NCBI GenBank assembly: GCA_029945375.1
Contig: CM057057.1
Span: forward strand, 5,580,001 to 5,644,000
Direction of reading: 5' to 3'
Length of the DNA: 64,000 nt
Source of the DNA: Agaricus subrufescens
Lineage: Eukaryota; Basidiomycota; Agaricomycetes; Agaricales; Agaricaceae
Below, in pieces: positions 11,843 to 24,030 of the stretch; within the stretch, counting starts at the first letter, position 1; every line of letters begins with the position of its first letter. The notes under the pieces were generated by a model. The model was not told the origin of the DNA. It was given only the letters and a program-made list of their open reading frames with translations, and did no database searches. Made by a program: the position numbers and the translations under genes.

Positions 11843-13404
11843 CTAGAAGTGAGGAATAAATCTGGTCCACTCAACGCTCAGGAAAGCTTCCGTCGGAAGC
11901 GAAACAAGAGTGATCAAAGGAAGAACAAGGAGGATAACCCGTGCTACAGCATACGCACCGGCGATACACGCTACAAACACTCCATCAAAAAACAGTATTG
12001 CGTAAAAGTAAGGAGACCGCGGGACAACCACAAAAATCAACCAGCCAACCAGTCCGGCGACAGGTGCAACAGTAATGTAGATAGCACTGATTTCCCACAT
12101 TATCCTTTCGGTATCCGAAGGAAATACGGGGTACCATATGGGAATCAAGTGAAGACAACCGAAAAGGATTCCAGCCAGGATAAGGAAAAGCACATATCTG
12201 TCCCCACCAAATAGCTTCGTAAAGAAGCCATGTCTTCGTGAGTGAATCGGCTGTACCCACTTCTGATTTGTGAGTTTGTATTACTCACATAAATAGAATA
12301 GCAGGCACTAACCTCGTTATGGGAGAGTTTCCACCTAGGACCGCTACGACTCCTGCTACGGGGGATTTCACATTCTGGTAAAGCGTCCAAATTAAGTGGT
12401 ACATCTACGAGTGTTGAGCTCAGAGGATATTGCATTAAGGGTACTTTTTCTTGTTCGCTAGCGCCTCTGGCCGCTTGCTCCTCGGAAACGCGCTGGTCCT
12501 TCTCGAGATAAAGACAGTAAGGGACTGAGACGTTCTGTGGTTTGTCCCACCAAAAGAAGTAGACGACGATATTCTGAATGGCATAAGCAAGAGTGACAAC
12601 CTCCAACTCGGTCACAGGAAGGTGGGTCGCCCATCGTGCAAGGCATTGAATGATGAACCACGTCGTCTGAACCACAATAAATACTTTGCTCACCCAATCC
12701 CCCTTGCTTTTGTCTTGTATATCCTTCGAAGAAATGAGTCCAATCTGTTGGATGATAGGTTGCATTTTCGGATCCTTGAAAAAAGCTTGTGTTGGTTCGA
12801 ATTTCTTGGGATTCTCATCCCCGTCGTCGTAAAACCTTATCCCACCCATGCCGGCAAGGAACCCATGTGTTAAGGTCCAACGGCTGTCGTAATTCTTGTC
12901 CTTCAATTCGCGCTTGTATTGCTCCTTAGTCTTTCCTCGTATTGCGACGCGTTCAGGTGAACCTTGAGTCAGGTGCTCAATGTTGAATTTAGGTTACCGA
13001 GGAGATTAGGAGAGACGCTTACACAAAGACACAAAATTCACATTCCACTCGTCCATATATCTTCTTGCTATCAACCGCTCTCTAACTGCCCTAGCAGCTA
13101 CGACCTCCGGTGCCATAAGAGCTCCAGACATGACACAAGTCTTCCACAAAAAGCATTTCCAAGCGGGTGGATTAGATTCGGGCACATTCATGTGAAGCGC
13201 CACCCATGTGCAAGCTACGATCGTTGTGAGGCAACTCAAAACAATATTTGTTGTCGTGCGATAATGAGGACCATCTGCAGCATTGAGTCCGGCCCCGCTG
13301 AGAAGAGTCGCTAGAGCACTCGTAGGGCCTTGTAACTCAACCAGAGACGGAGTTGGTGAGTTGAGCGTGGGGCTGGGTGTGAGGGGCGGAGGGGAAATGA
13401 TCAT
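11843..13404 (-). CDS. Multi-pass membrane protein family, copy 4
   Basis: Exons 13404-13023, 12962-12313 and 12262-11843 join to 483 residues, the same length as copy 2. The head has TTTNIVLSCLTTIVACTWV and the MSGALMAPEVVAARAV segment, followed by PERVAIRGKT, SRWTLTHGFLAGMGGIRFY, PIIQQIGLISSKDIQDKSK and ELEVVTLAYAIQNIVVYFFW. A polar linker of about 60 residues follows, then KWVQPIHSRR and a hydrophobic C-terminal third ending VEWTRFIPHF. Both introns are GT-AG; the second is 50 nt and, unlike in copy 2, changes frame. The domain layout suggests a cytoplasmic block between membrane segments, but topology was judged only from hydrophobicity by eye. Function unknown. Confidence 0.8.
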
Positions 13405-15018
13405 GTTAGCTGGGTCTGCCTAGAGTCGAGTGCAAGTAATTATGCCGCTGTTTGGTGACAAATGAAGATGTTTCCCCAAGGATGCCGAACACAAGACGCA
13501 CGATCACAGCTTGGAATGACCCTTTGGGGTCATGACCGGTTAATTGAATCAATAGTGATAAATTTGGACAACGGACAGTTTTCATCGAGTTATACAGTTA
13601 CGACATCATGAGTTTAGTCCTGAAACTCATGATGAGCGTGACACATTGCGCAGCGCAGCATAGGTAGAAGCACAAGGTAAGCGCTCCGGGGACGGACAGA
13701 ATGCCAGAAGGGAGCTTCTAGAAAGAGGATGCTGGTGGTGCCCACAGAACGTTGTGTGAGCTTCAAGTACGCGTGAATGACTATAATCAATTCAGTATGA
13801 CACAGCTAAAGAATATAAGTATAGGGGCTACTCAGGCGCGAGTATACGACGTACTTTGGTATTAAACTGCCAGCGCTCGGTACAGGTATTTGAAATGCAT
13901 GTGTTAATGGTGTAATGAATGATTGAACGATAAAGACAACTCAGTCTCGCGAGCATGTCGACAATCTAACGCCTTGTTGACATGTTGGTAAAGTCTAGCA
14001 CATGAAATCAAGAAGTGAGCTAGAGCCATGTTCAGAAGCGGGAGACAACGAGGACACAAATGTCGCAGCCACTATTCCATCATGACGTTCCTCAGCGCTG
14101 ATATGCCATTCGTAATTGTTCCGGCCGGTCTGTGAAAGTTTTCGGATATTCATCTCCGTCCTTCTCAAAACAGGCTGACGATGAATGCTTCGGTGGCTGT
14201 TAGGGTAGCCCTATTCAACACTAATGAGATACATAGCAGGTACACCGAGAAATGCACCTTCTGCATCAAGAGAGTGAAGAGGTCTTGATGTTATGCAGCG
14301 GTGTGTCGGAGTGCAAGACATCGACTGAAATTCGTGCCGTCCCTGTTTATAGAGGTTCTGCTGGAGGACCTGTGTCACCTTGCATGCACGGGACAGAGAA
14401 AGACCAGCTTACCTGTCTTTCCTCGGCGTGTCGTATTCAACAATGCAGGGGCTCTGCCTATGACACCCCATAAGCCCTAGCCCAAGGTTATGAATATATG
14501 CGCTTTAACACCCAAAAGGTTTTGATTGAGCATACATATTCCTTTTCATGCATCTCAAAAGATGCCGTCGGTTCACCTATTTGTATTCAACAACGCGGAC
14601 TCCATGCCTTCAGCACCCCTAGTTTCCACCCTTCACAAATGACGGATTCTTTGTGATGCGCGGTATTAACAAACAGAACAATGTCCCGTTTGAGTCATAG
14701 GTCCAGGACTTGAAGCCGCCACTGGAGCACGAGATGGTCGCCTATTGTAGGTCCTAACTGACCAAAGATCGCCCCATGAAGGGATTTGTCCAGGGAACCG
14801 GAGATGATTGACGGGCTGATACAGTGGATGTGAAAAGTAGTCCCTCTGTGTATTCATGTTTGGTGTGATACTCTCTACATTCGATCGACCCTTCTTCATT
14901 CACTATAACTAAGCGTACGCACACCTACTAGAGCGTTTCGCGTCCTCATAGTTGCCGCTCATCTACCCTCTCGGGTTCACACCAATTGCTATACGGAACT
15001 TTAGACTTGAGACCTGTA
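13405..15018. other. No gene recognised
   Basis: Only short frames without motifs. It separates the membrane-protein family from the dioxygenase-like pair. Confidence 0.5.
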
Positions 15019-16214
15019 TCAGTGCAAAGACTGTAACGCACTGATATAACCGATAACCCCTTCTGGCCAGTCATCATGAATAGATTGGATGCTATCACCC
15101 GTTAACATTATTTGTCAACCTTACTATGTTTACTTACTCGACGAGCGCATTATAACCACCAGCGGTGGCAGCGGCGAAGTTTGGATCTTGGGCATTCAAT
15201 ATCCAAGTGTGGTTGTTCTGGTTATATTCCGAAGTCATGCTGACGACCTCAGTCCAACGGTCGGTAAAGAAGACCTGCCCGATATGTGAAATGGTACCGG
15301 ACATCGAGTCGGACGTGTGGATCATGAGATTAAAATGGTTTGCGCCGTGGGAGGTAAAGCCAGGGAATATGGTTTGGAATTGCGCAACACCATTAGCTGC
15401 AGAGGTAAAGGCCCCTCGTAGGAAAGTGTTTCCATAATACCCTAGAGCGTTCGCTGGAGTATCTATGATTCAGTGGCGTATTCTCAATTGTTTGATGCCC
15501 CGCACTTACTTGACCAAACCTCCACCATAACGTTAGGCATGGGCTGGCAGGTCGTTACGTCAATGATGGTGGCGTCGAGCCTCACTTGGACACCACTTCG
15601 ACCTACTATTTAATGCTACCTTTGCGATATCTAGGAGAAGAACTCACTTTTGTCCCTCTCGCACGTCTTGACGTATGGGCTTAGAATCAAATTCAGCGAC
15701 ATATCACTATCTGAGAAGATTGCATACAGGGCGAAGATAGTCCTCTGAAGCGCTTCTTTAGAGTGCCGTTGAACATAAAATCATGAATCTGGACGTACCA
15801 AGTGGTGTTCCCGGGGCCGCGACGCATGTCAGCTAAGTGGAAGTGGTATAAGTTTTATACCGCTTTACTTGTATTAGTCAACCCACTGTTCCAATATCCG
15901 CACTGAAAGGTCTTCCCGCATGACCATGTGCCTCCCTTCGTGCCAGGTTTACAGCAGCAATTTGAGACGAACAATCCCTTGTCGCGAATATGCTAGCACC
16001 ATCCTGGGAAAAAGCTGTGAAAAATCAGAGATGTATGGCATCATGCACGGGGGTACGTTGAGTATTAATTTCGATGGCAAGAAGAATGTTAAATACGCTA
16101 ACCGACTTGCGCGTTATTATTCAACCCTAAAAGCCCTTTCCATGATTCTAATGCTTGAGGAGCGTGTAACTCCCACGGAAGCGCGGCCAGTAAGAAGTTG
16201 ATCCAAGCTTTCAT
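15019..16214 (-). CDS. Secreted intradiol-dioxygenase-like protein A (probably not a normal enzyme)
   Basis: The N-terminus MKAWINFLLAALPWE looks like a signal peptide and is followed, after a long intron, by ATRDCSSQIAAVNLARREAH and TCVAAPGTPLG, which align with copy B. Later exons read PIRQDVREGQ, LDATIIDVTTCQPMPNVMVE, ANALGYYGNTFLRGAF, VAQFQTIFPGFTSHGANHFN, and the end SIHDDWPEGVIGYIS. This is the order of fungal extracellular intradiol dioxygenases, which open catechol rings with an iron held by two Tyr and two His. The second Tyr position (LGYYG) is kept. The usual HxH pair reads H-F-N, and the first-Tyr exon does not align well and may be damaged. It may therefore be inactive, decayed or altered in function. 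At least seven exons; boundaries in the first half are tentative. Stop at 15021-15019. Confidence 0.6.
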
Positions 16215-16949
16215 CCTTGACGTTCGACACAAAACACTTATCGGTTACCGACAACAACAGAGCACGGAAATTCAGAATGAGAGTACAGCCGCAGTTTATC
16301 CTTCAGCTATATTATAAACGTCATCTCGGCGGTGGGAACTGTGCTTACTCACTGTAACCACGGCAATATTGCCTTCATCGCGTGGAAATGGGTTCCCTCG
16401 AGGTGCACTGCGAAGCTTAACCTCGGGCTAGCGTGTGTAAATTAGCTTTCCTGTTCAAGATACATTGTAGGACAATGGCCAATTCCTGCGAAAGAGATTG
16501 GGCCTTGATTATTCCAAAATTACCACGGTACAGGTAGCGTGGAAAGCTTGCGCTGAGACTATGCGGAACTTAATAGAAGCGCAGCTAGGAGCTATTTGCA
16601 GACATCAGACTCAACTAGTCGAGGGGTTGTGATAGCGTTCGCATGGTTGAAAACGTCAAGAAGATCGCAGAAGAGTCGGATCAATAATGGTTAACACAAG
16701 TCACCTGCGGGCTTCCCGGAAAGACTCGAGTGCTTCGATGTGTCCCTTGACTTCCGAGAATTACTTCCCCAAGTTACTCACACACACTCACACAAAGGAA
16801 GGTTGTTATGGAGAAATTTGAGTAAAAATATCGTCATAAGGCCAAATCATTGTTTAATTCAGTAATCTTAAGACAAACACTACTAGTCGAATGTTATCTC
16901 TTTTTGATTCTTTTTCGTTGTTAGATTTAGTGGGGGTTGATACCGACAG
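16215..16949. other. Spacer between the two dioxygenase-like genes
   Basis: No gene recognised. This is the upstream region of copy A and the downstream region of copy B; it contains a short CA-rich run near 16782. Confidence 0.4.
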
Positions 16950-18106
16950 CTAGAGAGGTTCGATATGAGTCCCATTTCGAGACAATTTATGATGAAACGC
17001 ACTGATGATTCCAACAACACCCTCTGGCCAGTCATCATGGATAGAAGTAAGGCTGTAAAAGGTTTAGTAAGAGGAATAAAAAGTGCACATCTTAAAAGGT
17101 ACTCACCTAACAATGGGAGAGTATCCCTTTTTCATAGCACTAGCGAAATCAGAGTCATTCTCGTTGACAACCTTGGGGTTGGAATTTTGAGTGTAAGGAG
17201 AAGTTCCAAGGATAAGGTCATTCCAGTGGTTCTCGAAGTAGAGTTTTCCGACATGAGCAGTAGAAGAAGACGTGCTCGATGAGGCGTGGACGGCTATGTT
17301 GACGTGGTTAGCGCCCTGCGACATTCCAGGGAAAACGGTGGTGAATTCAGCGACACCAGTGGAGGAAGTTGTTGTCGCTCCCCGGAGGAAGTTTCCGTAC
17401 ACTCCCATTGCGTTGGCTGAGATTTGTTTAAGTCTAATGCCCTAGTTTTTGTGAATGATCACTCACGGGACCAGAGCTCGACCATGGCATTAGAAAGTGG
17501 CTTGCAGGTGGTAATATCCATGACAGCCACGTCGAGGACAAATTCAAGTCCACTGTGTAGAAAACCACAAGTCAGGGAATGGGCGATGGATACCAGTGGA
17601 AATAAAGTGACTTACGCTTGTCCATCACCGATGTTAGCAGTGACAGGCTTGCGGAATAGAAAAATTAGTATAACAGTACCGTCGAGAACGACCGGAAGCC
17701 CATACCATTCCGGAGATGTAATTATCTGAAACAAACATGTCAATTCGAAGGCAAAGTCAGCGAGAAGATGGTGCAACTAACTTTTGGGGGATTCAGGTGC
17801 AAGAATACATGTCGTCTACAGTACACCGTTAGAACAAAAATGGGGGGGGAGATTAAGCAAGCGCCTGGCTAACGTTTTGTGGGCCAGGCCAGATCGAGCG
17901 TGCGTTGAGACCACGAGCCTCAGCACGCTTCATGTTGAGTGCAGCTGCTTCAGCAGAGCAGTCACGGGCAGCCAGTTGGGTTGGGACGGCTGAGGGGTAT
18001 ATCTAAATGAGCGGACATATTCATGATGCGGAGATACAGAGAGACAGTCACCATGAACAGCCGAGCCAGCGATGGCGACGACGAGAGCAAAGAAGCGGGA
18101 GTACAT
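16950..18106 (-). CDS. Secreted intradiol-dioxygenase-like protein B
   Basis: The start at 18106 gives MYSRFFALVVAIAGSAVHG, a clear signal peptide. Following exons read DCSAEAAALNMKRAEARGLN (a pro-region), TTCILAPESPK, NNYISG, PVTANIGDGQ, SGLEFVLDVAVMDITTCKPL, ANAMGVYGNFLRG, VAEFTTVFPG, ANHVNIAVHASS, GKLYFENHWND and SIHDDWPEGVVGIISAFHH. This is the layout of secreted fungal intradiol dioxygenases acting on catechol-type aromatics, possibly in lignin-derived aromatic breakdown. Candidate first (NNYISG) and second (MGVYG) Tyr ligands are present. The HxH motif that supplies two His ligands in characterised members reads H-V-N, so activity is doubtful. It is closely related to copy A, including the shared unusual Asn, so the change probably predates their duplication. 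Confidence 0.68.
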
Positions 18107-20416
18107 TTCACTTGATTGAATGAAACTTGGGGGTTTCTGGTAAATCCTGGAGTATACGTCGCGTTTTTATATTGCTTCGGTGATTTATTCTGTCCAATGG
18201 ATCTTGGCCAACACACTAGCAGAGATTAAAGCCTCGCATGATCTCGGAGAGTTATCAGATAACGTTATTCCAATAATAGCTGTAGATGGAGTAAATCTGG
18301 GGGGTGCAACGCATCAGATGGTGTTCGGCATTGAGTAACTGTCTGCTATAAATAGCATGCCGGATCCGTGATTACTGCGATTATTGTAGGGTTCTGTGGA
18401 GAAAGAAAGTAGGTTGAAAACAAGCTAAAAAGGTTTATACTGATCCGATTTGATATTAAATGCCGAGATTTTCTTGTCATTCGAGGAGTCGTTGAGATCG
18501 AGTACTACCAGCTATGATCGCCAACTTGATGATTCAAATCCTAGGAGGTGGCGGACCGGAATGACTGCGGGGAAGCGATGAGTGGGGCCATCTGGTATGC
18601 CATGAGAAAGGACATCCTCATTTACACCTTTCACTCGACGTCGTTTGATTTTGCAGAGATCATACATACCACTTCAGGATACTTTCTCCCAGTACCATCC
18701 TCGTGGAAGTTATGAGCGAGCATCGAAATCATGTGTTCTGAGAACTGGAAGAATAGAATCTATTCTGATTTTTCTAACTTTCGGCCGGTTTTGCCTTTAG
18801 CCATTGTGACCATGGCATGTAATGGAATCAGGGGCGCGTTTTAATGTTTGTACTTCCAAATGTGGGGTGAGCTCCACTGATTTGAGAGGATAAGAGTCTT
18901 ATGAGAGACTCCGTCGCGGCCTGCACAACTATGTAGCGGTTATATGAACCTGACTGATCAAAGAACTACACTATGTTCTCAACTTTCCATTACCTCTCTT
19001 CTTAACTATTGTTAGTTAGTTATCCCTCGCCGTGTTGACCCGCGGCATACATCAATAATGGTTCTGTTCCTTTGTCGAACAGAAGTTATGACTTTTCCGA
19101 AATGATACCATTAACCACCGGTCGCTTATACAAAAATGTCAAGATTTTCTCTCACTGACTCATTCCTACTAAGCATCTCCGAATCGCGATGAGCAAGTCA
19201 TCAAATGAACAGAGTATGCAGAATGGTAAGCGACGGTAGGACCAAAGTGTTCGCTCCCATATCCGGTAATTACATATTCAACATTCTTCTCTTAGACTTC
19301 CGGTGGGAGCTATGTCCTCCAAATAGTATCTAGTTCAACCGTGAATAATCCTTACCTCTTTTTGTGTCAAGAACAGATATGTCATTCTCTGAGATATTGC
19401 CATAGACTTGAAGGATGCCAACCTTCTTCACTCTCAGTTTTACCGCACTGATAATCGGCGAACAGTAAAAAATGCACCCATGACCTTGAACTTTTTTCGC
19501 CGATGGCTGTATCATCGTTAATATTCCAAGTCTGCTCTGTAGTGCGGATAAAAACAGACCAGGTGAGCATACCGGTAGAAGCTTGAAAGGAAACGTCAAC
19601 AAAGCAAAAATAGCGCGCGGAAGCTAAGAAATCGGAAATTTACCGGAGACACAAGGATGGTCAACATTTTTGGAGGTAGAGAAGCCTGTTATTGGTTCAA
19701 TGATAGAGCGTGCCTGGTGTTTGCATTGCGCGTCATGATGGTTGAAGCATCTGCCACGAGAATATTTTGCATTGGGGCTACCAAACTAAAGGTAGTTAAT
19801 GTCGTAAATAATTGTGCCGGGGGTTGTGACGGATCCACTATTTGGCAAATCACCGAAAACGAGGTCGGCGAAACCTAAGGTATACAAGGACATTACGCCT
19901 TTTATCGTCTCTTGAGAAAGAACTGATATACATGGCAAGAAGGGGAATCAAAACACGAAGATTCAGGAAAGAGAAGATAATGAGGTTCATGCCGCATGAG
20001 CTATAATTGACTCCCCTTGACGTGTGATTATTCGGTACGAAAATTCGATATATCCCTGGCTCTGAGCATTTGTACCATCGAGTAAGCCGATGACTCTCAT
20101 AAGGAGGTTCAACACCCGGTTTGTTTATCCCTCTTTATCTGCAGCCCGAGAAATATGACAAGAGCGGTAGACTATCAGTCTCGTCTACCCCCTCATGCCT
20201 CTGTTCAAATTCGGTTGAGAGAAGCTGATAAGGATGACGTACCCGGCAACCTGGGCAACTTAGATAGGGCCACTTGTCATACACTTCGGATGCTTCTCTC
20301 TTACCGATGGGATACGTGGCGATTATCCAGACGCGATATTATTAGAGGAGCACCTATGATGCGTAAAATTGAATAGCAGTGTATATTGCGTTAGATACTA
20401 TATTCGTGAATGGTTG
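18107..20416. other. No gene recognised
   Basis: About 2.3 kb without a supportable gene. A minus-strand frame near 19330-19602 has no motif and was not accepted. Confidence 0.45.
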
Positions 20417-21670
20417 CTACATTGCATGACCATCTAAAGATGCTTTGGAATCTAAGTCTTTCACCTTGTCCTACATCGAGAATTAACAACTTTCAGCTTG
20501 AGTAACGGGGGATCACTAACCTCGAGAGCGAATAAGTGTGAATCAAAGGAATCAGGAGAGAGCTTCCGGATGGCATCAGCGAGCTTGTACAAGTATTCCT
20601 GGTGGATGGCGTAATGATTCGATGCGTGTAAACGTCCACATGATTTAGCTCCGCACCTTGTTAGGCCCGGATGGTCCGACTGAACGCCATATCCGATGCG
20701 CGAGAACATCGAGTGGTTCCGAACCGACTGTTGTTCCTTAATTGTGACGAGATTTGTATAGACTTGTAAGCTTGTTACATACCAAATGATGGGTTATCGT
20801 TTCTTCCAACATAACACTGTCCGACATTGAATATCAAGTCAAGTTAGTCCAAGGAGAGAAACATACGAAGGCCTGATTCAGGGGTCGTGAGTTGTACCAT
20901 CGAAAGGAAAGGAGTGGCGTACGTTGTGGATGACAATCTGCTCCTTTCCGTCAACGATGCCATAGATATCTAATGATTCCCTGGTATAGCCATCCTGGGA
21001 GAAAATGAGGGCAGGGCAACCAGTTACGGGAATAATATAACCTTTTCGCGATACTCTATTTTTGAGGGATAGGATCAGAGAGCGTGTGGGGGCAAAATGG
21101 CATAAACTTCCCTAGATAATCTCTGACCTCAGCTTCGTACGCGGGATCTATGGTATACGCGATTCCTATTTCGATAGAGGTCAGTAAGGAAACCACCGTC
21201 GCGAACTCTAAAGCTAACCCACCCCATACAACATCCTCGTGAGGAAAAGCATCCTGAAGGCGCTATCACAACACGACACTCAGCGAGCAGATAAGACACG
21301 AACGGCTTGCGAGAATCTATCCCAGTCTTCCTTGTGTACAAGAGTGACTACTCGTCCTGGATGCTGACGTAGTCTTCACCGTTAGATCCTCGACAGAGCT
21401 GGCATTCTTGTGGTTAAGTACCTCGTCGGTCCCCCTGTGGTCGTGAGACGATTGTGCAAACCTCCTCACGTAGCCTTTGAGGAAGCCGTGAACTAGAAGA
21501 TTCTGGGTAAGGCTGAGGTCAAATAAGTGATCGGTATTGACGAACCTTGTTTGATGGTATGAGGTGGGGGCTACTTCGAATAGTAAGTTCTTGTGTGGTG
21601 AATAGTTGGTTAGAAGAGCCACCTTGAATATCAGAGAGCCGTAGCCAAAGACAGTGAAAGGAGCGACCAT
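20417..21670 (-). CDS. GCG1: ChaC-type glutathione-specific gamma-glutamylcyclotransferase
   Basis: Cytosolic enzyme of the ChaC family, which cleaves glutathione to 5-oxoproline and Cys-Gly. Exons joined by short GT-AG introns read MVAPFTVFGYGSLIFK (the N-terminal YGSL loop that binds the gamma-glutamyl group), FLKGYVRRFAQSSHDHRGT, HPGRVVTLVHKEDWDRFSQA, FPHEDVVWG, YREKDGYTRESLDIYGIVDG, CYVGRNDNPSF, SVGPSGPNK, EYLYKLADAIRKL and a last exon DKVKDLDSK ending at 20417. The YREKxGY motif holds the conserved acidic residue of the family active site. Length and order agree with fungal ChaC proteins. The splicing around the region between WG and EIGIAYTIDP (about 21130-21240) is the least certain. 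It is divergently transcribed from the TRM2 gene, with 246 bp between the starts. Confidence 0.88.
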
Positions 21671-21916
21671 GAGGGTTGCGAGAAAGAACGTCACGGAGCG
21701 AATTACCTTTCCTGGGCATTACTCCCAGTTGTTGTATTGCGAATATTCCCATCATAATGGCACCATCCCGGGCAAGTACGCTGCTTATTTTCAGGATGAT
21801 TCATGTATTTCTTTCGATTATGGCACTTTTGTCCAATTAATCAGACTCGCCGGCTGCGAAGAATTTCCTTTTTAGGACCGCGATAATATTTTATTTTATT
21901 TTTTCTCCACTCCTAA
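21671..21916. promoter_or_regulatory. Shared divergent promoter region of GCG1 and TRM2
   Basis: These 246 bp separate the two divergent start codons. A T-rich tract (about 21888-21905) ends just before the TRM2 start. A shared or bidirectional promoter is inferred only from the geometry. Confidence 0.45.
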
Positions 21917-24030
21917 ATGTTGGCCGCACTTCGGGTCTTTCCCTCTCACCGCCACTGCCATCTACGCCGGATCATCGCGACTATACATCTGCGCAGAATG
22001 TCAGCGCAGTCAACGGCCAGCCGGGTGAGGGTGGCACCTGACTCTGGCGTCGAGCTGCCAGACGCAAAGAAGGCCCGTTTGGCATCTGGCGCCCCTCCGA
22101 CAATTGTCCAGGACGACGTGCCACCACAGGCACAGGCCAAAGGTGCGCAGCAGCCGAAAAGGTCGAAGCGCAAGTCCAAGCACAAGCGGGCGGACCTGCC
22201 GGAGCCATGTTCGGTGGAAGATGTCCTCTGGCACGAAATCAAATCCGTCCTCGGCGCGTCTGCCATTGGGAAGGCTATCGAGGGGGGCGTAGAGTTTGAT
22301 TCGCCGTTCACGTTTCATCAGGAGGTAGAGGTCGTCGTCAAGAGCTTGAGCCCCAGCGGTGAGTTTCGCCGTTTCTCCCGCTGGCGGTTATGAGTAATTT
22401 TGATGTACAAGGATCCCTTTTCCAGGTGAAGCCGTAGCTATCCCGACAGACGAGAGCTTCCTTGGCACGCCGTGGGCAATCGTTGTTCCCTTCTCGCTTC
22501 CTGGCGAAGTTGTACGCGCCAAGGTGTATCGAAATGCGCGAATGCACTCTCTTGCCGATTTAGTAGAAGTCGTCACGCCAAACTTAGATTTACGGGATGA
22601 CTCCAGGGTGCAGTGCCGGTACTTTGGTAGATGCGCTGGGTGCCAGTATCAGGTATGCTGGTCCTTAAGAAGCTATTTCCATACCCTAACGCAATGCCTA
22701 GATGCTATCATACGACTCACAACTCTCGTTCAAGCGCGACGTCATTGTAAAAGCCTATAGAAACTTTTCTGGTAGGCCATTCCGTATGTTACTCTATATA
22801 CTGTATGTCAAGCTGTTGCAGGTCTCCCTGAATCATCCGTGCCCGCTGTTCTGCCCACTATCGGCTCACCACTTCATTATGGTTATCGCACTAAGATTAC
22901 GCCCCATTTCGAGGCGGCACCCAAAACTCTGCGCAAGCAGAAGCAAGGTGACGAGGACACTGTCAACGAACAACCGGATTGGCTGAAAATTGGTTTCAAT
23001 GTGGTCGGTACGCGCAAGGTCTTGGACATTGAAGAATGTCCGATTGCCACGCCAGTCATCAACGAGGCGCTTACTGCTGAACGAGCAAATATAATCCAGT
23101 CAATTCATTTCTCTAACCCTCATATATCCGAGGCTGATACCTCAATCCAGGAAAGCCTACACGTATAAACGCGGCGTATCACTGATTCTACGTGACTCCC
23201 TTGATCCCACCATCCTGCTTCCACCACAGATGTCCGACCCTGGTAGCTCCGAAGTTGAGAATTATCTATCTGAAGCGCTCAACAAACACGTTTGCGTTAC
23301 TTCTCATACCGGAAAGATACGTGAAGAAGTTGGAGGGTTTCTGTTTGAATACCCTGCCTCTTCATTTTTCCAGAATAATAACTCAGTTCTGGTACCATTG
23401 ACACATTACGTGAAAGAAGCTATTTTCCCTTCCGTTTCAGAGAAACCGCAACCTACGCATCTTGTGGATACGTACTGTGGTTCAGGATTGTTCGCCATCA
23501 CACTTTCGCCGCATTTCAAAACGATTTCTGGTATCGAACTTTCAACCGATAGTATTCGATCCGCCCAACAGAATGTGACACTGAATAATTCATTACGAGC
23601 TATTCCCGCATTCAAGACTCTCATTTCGTCTACATCAAATATCTCCTCAACCATACCTACTATATCACAACCAGATATCTCTTTCCGCTCCGGCACGGCA
23701 TCAGATATATTCTCATCTGTATCTTCGTTTCCAAGACAAGAAACCGTGATTGTCATCGATCCACCTAGGAAAGGATGCGACGAAGAATTCATTCGACAGG
23801 TTGTGAAATTTAGGCCTGCGGTATTGGTTTATGTTAGTTGCAATGTTCATACGCAGGCGAGGGACATTGGAAAGTTGCTGAAGATGGTGGATGAAGCCGA
23901 AGACGCCGCTACCGGCGGTGGTGGGGAGAACGAGAAGAGGGGGAGATATGTGCTAGAAAGTCTGAGAGGGTTTGATTTGTTTCCACAGACGGGGCATGTG
24001 GAGAGTGTGGCGATACTGAGATTGATTTGA
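21917..24030 (+). CDS. TRM2: RNA (uracil-5-)-methyltransferase, TRM2/RumA type
   Basis: SAM-dependent enzyme making 5-methyluridine, in fungi at position 54 of tRNA. Five exons (21917-22358, 22426-22652, 22702-22771, 22822-23098, 23151-24030) give 631 residues. An Ala/Lys/Arg-rich N-terminus is followed by a TRAM-like part (VIVPFSLPGEVVRAKV is seen as WAIVVPFSLPGEVVRAKV) and the cysteine cluster CRYFGRCAGC with a later EECP, as in members that carry a 4Fe-4S cluster. The C-terminal methyltransferase has the SAM loop DTYCGSGLFAI, then VIDPPRKGC, the catalytic-Cys motif YVSCN and the general-base region QTGHVE. The first ATG (21917) adds an Arg/His-rich, acid-free 27-residue extension before a second ATG (21998); the longer form could go to mitochondria. 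It lies divergent from GCG1 and directly upstream of the vWA array. Confidence 0.92.

Noticed and set aside
19330..19602. Minus-strand frame considered as a third dioxygenase-like copy
   Set aside because: It lacks the FLRG, FPG and HDDWPEG motifs shared by the two real copies.
22010..22318. Long minus-strand frames opposite TRM2 exon 1
   Set aside because: Antisense shadows of a GC-rich coding exon with no motifs of their own.
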